Positions 55,088 to 64,000 of a stretch of DNA of 64,000 bases are shown piece by piece; position 1 is the first letter of the stretch, and each line of letters starts with the position of its first letter. Origin of the DNA: Endomychus coccineus (taxonomy: Eukaryota; Arthropoda; Insecta; Coleoptera; Endomychidae). Made by a program: the position numbers and the translations under genes. The stretch is from positions 116,788,703-116,852,702 of the forward strand of contig OY294070.1 of assembly GCA_958510875.1 (NCBI GenBank), written 5' to 3'. The notes beneath the pieces were generated by a model. It did no database searches. It was given only the letters and a program-made list of their open reading frames with translations, and was not told the origin of the DNA.

Positions 55088-57907
55088 CGAGGGCAAAGTG
55101 AGAAGTCCCTGAAAAATGAAACAAGAAATGATTTATTTGGTCAAAACTTGTTTTACTTCTCAAGATAATCTCCTTGTAACCCGATACCCTTCGTCCAAAT
55201 AATACGATTTCGGCAATCCTTCCATTTAGTTGTTTATTTCAGCGATGACCTCATCGTTGGCGAAATCTCTTTCCGCCGAGCCATTTGTTCAAGCTTGGGA
55301 ATAGATAAAAATCGCAGGGTGCCAAATCTGGAGATTAAGGTTCATGACGAATCAATTCGTAGACCATTTCATGCACTTTTTTCTTTGCCAAATGTGGCCG
55401 CTTTTGCTTCAAATCGATCCAACAGCTCTGCATAATATACCTCGGTAATCGTTTTGCCCTTTGCAAAATAATCGATATGGACGATACCGTGTGCATCCAA
55501 CAAAACTGTTGCGATGACTTTGTTGGCAGATAAACCCACTGCGGCCTTTTTGGCTTCGATTCGCCAAAACAAATCCGCTGTTTTGACGGTTCTTTGATCT
55601 CTGATGTGTTGTGATGGATCATGTTTCGTCCACGGTTACGAAACGGCACAAAAAGTCCTCCTTATCGTGCTTAAACATCGCCAAACACTTCTTTGATGTT
55701 GTCACACGGTCGCGCTTGTTGTCAACAGAGGGCAAATGCGGCGCCCATCTGGCAGATAGCTTTCTCATATTTGAAAATATCATACCATGAATTTCATCGA
55801 CGTGTTCTTTGTGGTCATACTACCACAACGGAAATCAGTAAACCACTTGTGGATTGTTTCAATTTATGGTGAGGAGTCCCAATAATTTTGTAACAAGCGA
55901 TGCTTTGGCTTGCGTAATGTTCTTTACATGGAAGAAATAATGTTTAATCGAAACGCGAAATTTAATTTTTTCCATCTTTAAACAAATCTTGAAGGATGCT
56001 TGCTTTTGATGAGCATCCAAACAGAACTGAATGACATATCAGTCTGACAATTTTAATGCGTTCTTGTTGAATATGTAGTGCAGTCAAATGAGTATAAAAA
56101 CATGCCAAATCTCGAGATCCTTCGGAAATGAGCTGATTTTGACGGGACAAAGTGGACTCTTTGGAATTTTATCAGGAACAAAGTCTATCTCGTCTAAAGT
56201 TGCGCAAAAGTTTTGCATGGTTTATAAACAATAAATTAACATTTTAATTAGCGTATCTATGAGATTACATAAAAATTCATAAAAAATGATCGGGTAAAGA
56301 CTATTTTTGGTCAGTGAACATATGAAAATAGTTGAAGAAGTAGTTGAGTTAACTTCATTTGTTATAAACATTTTATTTATTAACAAAAAGACGAAATCGA
56401 CCAAAACTACGAGCTTAGGATCGTTTTAGAATAATTTTTTCTTCTGTGTTCGATTTTGTCGTCAATATCGTGTAATGTATACTCGCTAATTTGTTAAATT
56501 ATTTCAAACAAATTATGTTTATCAATAAATATACGAATTTGACTAGAATGTCTAGTTTATAGTCGTTTTCAGCTAATTTTAACTTTCTGAGTACGATTTT
56601 ATTGTTATTATTCTCTTTAAATGTATACATTAATTTTTGAATTGTTATAAATGAATTATTTACTGATAATTATACGAATTTGACCAAAATGTCGAGTTTA
56701 TAGTCGTTTTCAGCTAATTTTGGTCTCTTGAGTACGATTTTATTGTTATTATAGTCCTTAAATGCATGGATAAATTTTTTTGAATTGCTATAAATAAACT
56801 ATTTATCAACAACTATACGAATTGCGCCAACATTCCAAGTGTGAAGTGTTTTTAAAATTAACTTATTAATAGTCAAATAAAGTATATCAAAAAAAGAATC
56901 GCTAGTTTGGAACGAACAACAGAAAAATATTCTATTCTCGTTCATCTTAGAGTATAATACGGTGCTCATTTAAAATTCCCTGATGTTTGAATTTAAAAAA
57001 TATATATTCTTTTCGTGGCATTATAGCGGGAATTTTGAAGTATTATTGAATGATGCGTTTGAATTAACTATTTTCTTATTAATTAATTAATTATTTTATC
57101 AAGACTTGATTCTTTTTTTTTGATATAATTCATTTGACTATTAAAACATCAATTTTAAAAACACTCTACACTTGGAATTTTGGCGCAATTCGTATATTTA
57201 TATCTATAATAACAATAAAATTAGCTGAAAACGACTATAAAATTGACATTTTGGTCAAATTCGTATAATTATTGATAATTAATTTATTTATAACAATTCA
57301 AAAATGTATGTATGTATTTAAAGACCATAATAACAATAAAATCGTACTCAGAAGGACAAAATTAGCTGAAAATGACTGTAAACTCAACATTTTGGTCAAA
57401 CTCGTATATTTATTAATAAATATAATTTGCTTATAACAAATTAACAAATCGACAAAATCGAACTCATAATGTCAAAATTATTCAAAAACGATCTTAGGAT
57501 CGTAGTTTTGGTCGAATTCGTCTATTTGTTGATAAATAAATTATTTATAACAAATGAAGTTGATTCAACTACTTGTTCAAAACTATTTTCAAATGTTCAT
57601 GGACCAAAAATAGTCTTTAATCATTTTTTTATGAATTTTTATGTAATCTCAAATACCCTAATTAAATTGTTAATTTATTGTTTATAAACAGTGTAAAATT
57701 TTTGCGCAACTTTAGGCGGGATAGACTTTGTTTCTGATAAAATTCCGAAGAGAATGCACTTTCTCCCATCAAAATCTGTCCTTTTCTCAAGGATTTCGAC
57801 CTCAAATACCCATTTGACTGCACTAATGGTACATCACAAATGCACATGTGATTTTCTATTGTGGCGCCATCTGTTTTATTCTTCAGGGATTTTCCACCTT
57901 GCCCTCG
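55088..57907 (-). mobile_element. Mariner (DD34D) copy M3, interrupted by a fold-back element
   Basis: TA at 55086-55087 and 57908-57909. Ends CGAGGGCAAAGTGAGAAGTC and (complemented) CGAGGGCAAGGTGGAAAATC. Without the insertion (56076-57825) the copy is about 1.07 kb. The minus-strand transposase is fragmentary: near 55570-55380, RIEAKKAAVGLSANKVIATV, LLDAHGIVHIDYF, TEVYYAELLDRFE. Segments around the third catalytic Asp and in the N-terminal half are deleted. Inactive. Confidence 0.85.
56076..57825. mobile_element. Fold-back element with tandemly repeated arms
   Basis: The arms are 56076 to about 56905 and about 57105 to 57825, inverted to each other over 700-800 bp, with a ~200-bp centre. 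Outer ends are TAGTGCAGTCAAATGRGTAT and its complement. Each arm contains about three ~142-bp units (TATACGAATT starts at 56530, 56671 and 56814 in the left arm) with shared words GTTTATAGTCGTTTTCAGCT and GAGTACGATTTTATTGTTAT. Comparison with M1 and M4 shows ATG on both sides of the insertion, suggesting a 3-bp target duplication. If the ends are instead GTGCAG, the flanks are TA. Short frames inside (such as 57469-57687) are not gene-like. No transposase. Confidence 0.85.
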
Positions 57908-57909
57908 TA

Positions 57910-59840
57910 TTCTACATTATGCACATAATCCACTAATATATGCAACAAATATAATAATCGATGACAATAGCTTTGACGTGTTTGATAAAAATTTTGTTAC
58001 TTTACAATTTAAAATGTTTATCATAAAATCAACAACGAATAAAATCCTAACATTATTTTATTAAATTATTTGTTACGATAAATAATTAAATATTCCTGAA
58101 AATTGTTTCAATTACATAATTTTGACTCCCATGTATAAAACCAATTTAATAAATTTGATTTTCGAATCATTGTCTGTTCTACTTTTGACGAAAGGTTCCT
58201 GGAAAATGACCCACAATTGTTGCCCTTTGAGGAGAGTTTTTACATTCATTATTTTCCATCAAGTTAATATAATATTTATGAACTGAGCCATGGATTTGGA
58301 ATACTTTGTATTTGTACATAAGTGAAGTGAAAACTGAATACCTTGAAGGGAAATTCAACTGTTGGACGCTCCAAGTTGAGAATAAGAGTAACATGATCGT
58401 GGAGAGGAATACTTCTATTCAAACTTTTCCATGAAATTCATATGTACCGTCCAGAATTGTCTGAAGAAGAATCTCATGATCCAAACTTGGAAAACCTCCA
58501 CTACGTTGATTTGTTCGTCGTTTTTGATCTTCCTCATAAGTTACTAAAATGGTAGATGGAACCTATCTAGAAATAGTCATCCAATCACACGAGGACGCAT
58601 TAGGAGCAGGTGAAACATGTAATTTTCTACAAGAAATATATGAAACTTTGTTAAATTGTAATATTTATCACTTTTCACAATCAATACCGGCTACGCGCCA
58701 TTAAGATCTCGTAAGCCTCTTGTTGATGACGTCACACTGACTTTCTTACACGGCGTATATGCCTGGTGCTGTGGTGGGTATTGGCAGAGCACCTCAGATG
58801 GCTTCAGATGGACGAGACCAACTTCCTACAATAGTGCTCTAGCCTGACCAATACTACAGAGCATCCAAATTACTAGGAAGGTAATGAAAAATATTTATCG
58901 AATGGGTGTTACGTTAGAAGTTATTTTGTATATATCTCTGTCTAATCTTACCTAATACAATTAGTAAACAACGTCCCAATCATTATTTTACTTTTACCCT
59001 TGTGTTTGTTCGTTCGCTCCTATAGGATAAGATATCACACAACTCGAATTAATAAATTAACCGATGTAAGTAGGTACAATAAAGATAACACAAGGATTTC
59101 TCGAGAGCTATGTTGTATAAGGGTATAAGTAATTTTATCAAATTCGTACATGCTCTAGTTGTATAAAAGTCAACATCATGCTCACGGGAGATAATTCAGC
59201 GCGTTATAATCCTTTCCACAATATGTTTACATCGTTAAGATGGTTAATTCGACGATTCTGGCGTTAAAGTTAAGTGTAATAAGTAGTTGGAAAGTGCGGG
59301 CCGCAATAACTATTAGTTAGTTTGTAATAATGTTGTAATGTTGGCGCGAGAGAGTCAATAATGGTGATCGCACCCTGACAGCTTTTTATAACGACCACGT
59401 CGTGAATCTGATGCGTCGTCCAAGTAAATTCCTCTAGCTATTTTTTCCTCATATACTATATTTATATTACCATAATTAATTAAACTTAAACCAACACGTT
59501 TATTATTGAAATAATGGCTACCTTCTATCGCCGATTTATCCAATACTTATTCATTTATTTATTGACCGGTAAACCCAATTATTTGTAAGAACTCTCACAT
59601 TTTTTTTTCAGGACTTTTACGGTCTGTTTTGTGTCCACGCTACCTCGATTTACTTTAAGGACATACGCGAAGTTGTTGGACCGACTCAGGCTCTGGCTTG
59701 GAAACGAAAACCTCTATTGGTCTTGTTGGCTTTACATTGTTGAAATTTTGGGAAAATGTCTTGCTGGTAAAGGGAGGATTGTTACGCGAGAATCCGTAGA
59801 ATTTTTTGAGGGCGATTACAATACTTCCCTTAGACTATAT
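57910..59840. other. No gene recognised
   Basis: Short frames only (57861-58064, 58179-58394 minus, 59355-59543 minus, 59631-59855), none with recognisable domains. No repeat structure resolved. Confidence 0.45.
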
Positions 59841-59841
59841 A

Positions 59842-61035
59842 CGAAATCAAGATGAAAAATCCGTGATAAATAAAACAGATGGCACCACAATCGAAAATCC
59901 CATATGACATTTGTGATGTACCATCTTTAACTAGAACGAATTCAAATTGTCAGACTGATATGTCATTCTGTTCTGTTTTGACACCCGTCGGGAGCAAGCA
60001 ACCTCGAAGATTTTTGTAAAACATGGGAAAAGTGAATTTCGCGTCTTGATTAAACATTATTTCTTGGGTGGAAAAAACATTACGCAAACCAAACCATCGC
60101 TTGTTGAATATAATAAGGACTCTTCATCGACTGGACTGATTCACAAGTGGTTTATTGTTTTTCGTTGTGATAGTATGACCACAAAGGACGCTGAATGTTC
60201 TGGTCATCCAATTGATGTTACAACGCCAGAAATCGTAGATAAAATCCATGGTATGATATTCGACGAGTTGAAGTTCACGAGATTGCTGTGGCTATGGTCA
60301 TCTCAACCGAACGTGTACGGAACATTTTGCATACATTTTTGAACATGAGAAGGGTATCTGCCAGATTGGTGCCGCATCTGCTCTCTGTTGACATTAAGCA
60401 CGACCGTGTGATAACTTCAAAGAAGTGTTTGGCGATGTGCAAGTGTGATATGGAGGACTTTCGCCGTTTCGTAACAGTGGACAAACATGGATCCTACACA
60501 ATACACCAGAGACCAAAGAACAGTCGAAACAATGGACTTGTCCTGGCAAATCGAAGCCAAAAAAGGCCAAAGCGGGATTATCGGTCAACAAAGTCACGGC
60601 GACAGTTTTTGGGATGCTCACGGTATCGTCCATATCGGTTGAAAAGGTCAACACTATTACCGTCGTATATTATACGGAGCCAAATTTGGCAAAGAAAAAT
60701 GCTCTTCCACCAGGACATCGCACCGATGGCAAAATTGCATGAATTATGCTACGAATTGGTTCGTCAACCACCATAATCTCCAGATTTGGCCCCCTGGGAT
60801 TTTTATTTAATTTCAAACTTGAAGAAATGGCTTGACCGGAAGAGATTCGGCTCCAAGACGTGCTCATAGCCGAAGCAAACGCCTATTTTCATAGATTACC
60901 GAAATCGTATTATTTCAAAGGGATCGAAAAATTTGAAGAACGAAATGTATCCCGCTACAAGAAGATGTCAAGAAATAAAATGAGTTATGACCAAATAAAT
61001 CATTAATTTTTCAGGGACTTTTCATCTTGTCCTCG
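59842..61035 (+). mobile_element. Mariner (DD34D) copy M4, both ends present, no insertion
   Basis: TA at 59840-59841 and 61036-61037. 1194 bp, close to the usual mariner length. The left end CGAAATCAAGATGAAAAATC is diverged from the right end CGAGGACAAGATGAAAAGTC (complemented). This copy serves as the reference for locating the insertions in M1-M3. Confidence 0.9.
60023..60980 (+). pseudogene. Mariner transposase (DD34D), frameshifted
   Basis: ATG at 60023, followed within a few codons by a one-base deletion. Reading then continues LIKHYFLGGKNITQTKPSLV, HKWFIVFRCDSMTTKDAECS and VTTPEIVDKIHG (N-terminal helix-turn-helix). A short deletion near 60265 moves to MAMVISTERVRNILHTFLNM and KKCLAMCKCDMEDFRRFVTV, where the first catalytic Asp (normally VDETW) is followed by a frame change (VDKHG). 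FHQDIAPMAKLHEL retains the second Asp but is shortened. SPDLAPWDFYL near 60780 holds the third Asp. At least five frame breaks; inactive. Confidence 0.85.
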
Positions 61036-61039
61036 TACT

Positions 61040-62300
61040 ACGTACAGCGGAGGAAGTAAAATGTAACAGATATATACATTTGTTCCTGTGAGTAATTTAA
61101 CGAAACTATAGGAATTTTTTATTCTAAAGCTGCATCTTTGACTACTAAAGGTTAATACTTTCCGAAAAGAGGTTCTAACCAAATTGAAACATAATCGATG
61201 CATCATTTTGTATATGTGTGTATGAGATATGTATGAGATGAATTAATCTATAATTTATGCATCTATAATAATGGTCAATATCTTAAAAAATGAGAAATAC
61301 TCCTATGTTCATTGATCTAGCATCCGGAGCAAAATTTCTACACGGAACGTCAAACGTTCGCTGTAAATTTACGTGTCTAATATTGAAATTCTGATACCGA
61401 AGTCTGTTTCGAAATGAATAGATCACTTGGACGATAGTAGATATCCTGGAATAAATCTTGCACATAGTTAGTATTGACCTTCTGCGGGTATTATAATCTC
61501 ATCTGTAATACGGGCTGAGTGGGTTGAGGTCGGACGATATATAACGTCGGTTGGTGACATTAGCAAGCTAAGACAGTGGTTGGCAGGCCTGCAGTAAGAC
61601 ATCGCGGCCGGGCGGACATACTACGGGTCATGCTAAGTCTGCAGTGCCTCATAATTAATCATACATTGTAATTAGTTCCTATGAGAGCCTATCCTAGATC
61701 ACAGCGCCTGACCTCCAGATATACGCCATTCTGTTTATTGTTCCATTATATAAATAAAATTCAATCTCGCCAATTCGGATTACGATAAGACTACAATCAT
61801 ATTTCATAATTGCTTATTACAAATATGCAGAAAAGAAATTATTTTCCGTCTAGAAATGTTCGCTTCATATGTAGATGTTTAAGAATATGAGCTTTTGGAG
61901 CTTAGAAAGAAACTGCAACACTTCTCAAAACCGTAATTTTATATTTAAAAATAAAGATAATTAATTTCTTCATTCAATACAAAAATTTAGAATTATCATA
62001 AACAAGTTTGAAGTTTCTCTGCCTGATCAACCACAATTCCGTGTAAATATATTGAAAGCTTGAAACTGTTGTTTTTAAATAAAACTATTCATTTGATTCA
62101 ACTATCTGTTTCAAACGAATTTAGGAGTTCTTTAATTATTATATCAAATAATACAAATTATCTGTAATTTTAGATCTAATCCACAAACTGTTGTAGTTTC
62201 TACCAAATGTGTGATGGAAAATAAAATACCTACTTACTGGTTGGCAAGGCCAATTTGAAATACATGAAATGCATAATGATATTTTCACAATATAACTAAA
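61040..62300. other. No gene; 62090-62210 resembles the 90-bp tandem unit of 49850-50930
   Basis: Near 62130-62200, AATTATTATATCAAATAATA, CAAATTATCTGTAAT and CCACAAACTGTTGTAGT follow the order of the tandem unit but are diverged, so the link is tentative. The rest has only short frames. Confidence 0.35.
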
Positions 62301-62863
62301 CAGGATGTTTCTTAATGATTTGCGAATATTTTGAAGGGTGACTCCTGGGCCAATTTTGAAGTTGAGAATGTTCTATAAGTCTTTGCTGAAAGGCTCTGTT
62401 TTCGATATACAGGTGGCAAAGTCTTATTTTCTTAGGTTTTTTCAAAAATGTAGAAAATTGTTTGAGATATTGAGCTGAGTTTTGGGACAGATTAATATGA
62501 CTCAGGGATACGCTTTTCCAGTTCATAAGTTGTTTCAAAATTCAATCAGTATCGTAGTTATGGGTTAACCTAACAGCAATTTCAACAAAAAAAGTGGTAC
62601 GTCACTGAATTTTTTCCATTTAGATATTTTTTGGATAGCATGGTCAATTCTGTATGTAAGAATTCTCTCGACATTTTTTTGTTGTATTTTCTAGATTTTT
62701 GAAAAAAATCTCAAAAAATGTAAACTTTATCACCATGTGGGTCATTGTATCATGTATATCGGGAACAGAGCATTTTTGGAACAGGTTAATAGGAACTTTT
62801 TCACTTAAAATTGACCCACCGATCACCTCTTAAAATATTCGTATATCATTAAAGAACATCCCG
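62301..62863. mobile_element. Fold-back MITE
   Basis: The left end CAGGATGTTTCTTAATGA and the complement of the right end CGGGATGTTCTTTAATGA begin inverted repeats of about 120 bp that continue through CGAATATTTT, TTAGAGGTGA-like and CTCTGTTYYCGATATACA words. No transposase. The flanking duplication is unclear (AA on the left, TA on the right). The frame on the minus strand at 62296-62538 is within the repeat and not a gene. Confidence 0.72.
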
Positions 62864-62869
62864 TATAGT

Positions 62870-63475
62870 TCAGTCAATAAGAACGAGAAATAGGCAGACT
62901 ACGTAATAGAAATAGGCCGTTCTACCTAATAGAGGTTGACAGTCACATTTCGATCCCAAATAGCAAATAAACAGGAAAACTTGCGGAAAACTGTGGAAAA
63001 CCCGGGAAGTTAATCTTTCCATGTCAATGAAGTTGTCGTGTGATAGATCATTATACGGTGTTTTGATCGGTGATTACGAATTTGAAATAGAAAATGTTTT
63101 AAAACATCTATTTCCCGAAGAACGCGGAAAACTTTATCATTCTCCTTCCCTATGAGTGTTGATTCACGTTTATGTTTTCGATGTCCATTTTATATTACAA
63201 AAGGTAATGACAAAAGAAATAATTTTTCGAAAATTTCGGAAAAATCATACGAAAAAATTCCATTATATCCGTCCGACGGCAGATGCATAGTCACACGCAT
63301 TCTCTGTAACGTGTACTGGGTCTTATACTTATAAGGGACGCCCTCAGGCCGAAGTATATAAAAAAAAATACTCTTCAGCAATATTGAGGTCCACACCATT
63401 CTTAACAAGGATTAATACCATTTTGCATTTTCAAAAGATGAAACCTGGCGATAACGCTTAAGCTCATCTGCTTAT
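62870..63475. other. No gene recognised
   Basis: Two overlapping 60-72-codon frames at 63152-63408 without family resemblance. It may include downstream RT-element sequence on the minus strand. Confidence 0.35.
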
Positions 63476-63479
63476 ATTA

Positions 63480-64000
63480 GATATAAAAAGACCTAAAAAA
63501 ACTGGTCAGAGTGAAACCCTTTGGGGACACCAAAACCTTCCCATTAAGAAAGTCAACAAACCAACTCAAATCGGATTTCCCACTCCTAACTAAGTTTATG
63601 AATGAGCGAGCGATAGTTAACCTTGTGGGAACCTCAGAGAAGTCTGGGTACACAGAATCAACTTGGAAACCTTTCACCATGCTGTTTTAACAATTTTATA
63701 CAAAACAAAAATTGTTGTAGTAGACCTACTCATCATAAACCCATATTGTTCAGGATTGAAAAGGTGCCTACCGTCCCAACTAATCTTTTTAGTAAAGAGA
63801 CAGTCAAGAAATTTATGGATCTTCGACTGTTCAGAACTTCCATAAATCTGGGTAACAACCTGTTGACAATGAATAGTTGGGGTTGTGAGAGGTATTGCAA
63901 GGGTGTACATACTTTTCTCTATGAAAGGCTAAGGAATTCCATCTGGCCCACAGGATAACTCATTGGGTGAATTTTGTACTTGTTCAATAATGTCAGTAAC
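63480..64000 (-). pseudogene. Non-LTR reverse transcriptase fragment running off the window
   Basis: The minus strand from the window edge reads VTDIIEQVQNSPNELSCGPD, GIP (the GPDGIP motif near the RT start), a stop, then YTLAIPLTTPTI, FNPEQYGFMMSRSTTT, KIVKTAW. After a frameshift, VDSVYPDFSEV corresponds to the YTDFSKAFD motif with the second aspartate region altered, followed by WFVDFLNGKVLVSPKGFTLT. The order fits a jockey-like RT. The family differs from both RT-A and the LINE at 27567. Catalytic FADD and the C-terminus are missing on the left; ORF start and endonuclease would lie beyond 64000. Confidence 0.78.

Noticed and set aside
56076..57825. TA target duplication for the fold-back element
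   Set aside because: Alignment with other mariner copies shows ATG repeated at both sides, so TA more likely belongs to the element ends; kept open as an alternative.

Overview
The window reads as a transposon-dense, AT-rich stretch of an arthropod nuclear genome, most likely an insect. The evidence is mariner/Tc1-type transposases, hAT, piggyBac, MULE (FLYWCH) and Penelope-like elements, several non-LTR retrotransposon families, spliceosomal-type intron signals and satellite arrays. I found no convincing host protein-coding gene, no tRNA or rRNA gene and no CRISPR array. Nearly every readable coding stretch belongs to a mobile element, and nearly all are broken. The species cannot be fixed from the sequence alone.

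Layout. 1-0.7 kb: 3' end of a non-LTR retrotransposon family (called RT-A here; five fragments in the window). 1.9-2.9 kb: degenerate ~50-bp tandem array. 3.4-7.1 kb: Penelope-type terminal fragment, mariner-like remnants and a fold-back MITE. 7.8-12.6 kb: two inverted copies of an unidentified repeat, a GC-richer block and RT-A copy 2. 13.7-16.3 kb: a nearly complete DD41D mariner-group transposon with ~460-bp terminal inverted repeats (TIRs) and a 59-bp intron. 17.3-20.0 kb: hAT C-terminal fragment fused to an interrupted mariner. 21.1-23.9 kb: satellite of ~166-bp monomers of two alternating types. 24.2-25.0 kb: Tc1/mariner-type fragment. 27.6-32.8 kb: a 5'-truncated LINE carrying two later insertions, a TTAA-flanked element and a hAT element with an 8-bp target site duplication (TSD).

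33.7-38.7 kb: scattered retroelement fragments and a mixed inverted/tandem repeat. 40.6-42.1 kb: piggyBac pseudogene. 43.2-45.3 kb: mariner copy with a Tc1-like element inside it. 46.1-47.5 kb: MULE with one frameshift. 49.9-50.9 kb: ~90-bp tandem array. 51.2-54.1 kb: Penelope-like remnant (RT plus GIY-YIG), then a mariner-group pseudogene split by a segment holding a hammerhead-ribozyme-like motif. 55.1-57.9 kb: mariner copy carrying a 1.75-kb fold-back element with tandemly repeated arms. 59.8-61.0 kb: fourth mariner copy. 62.3-62.9 kb: fold-back MITE. 63.5 kb to the end: another non-LTR RT fragment running off the window.

The region is best read as layered insertions with relative ages: LINE before hAT and TTAA element, mariner before Tc1-like and fold-back elements. 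The items most worth a second look are the hammerhead-like motif, the fold-back element, the intron-containing long-TIR DD41D transposon, the TTAA element and the dimeric satellite. No undescribed multi-gene system was recognised.
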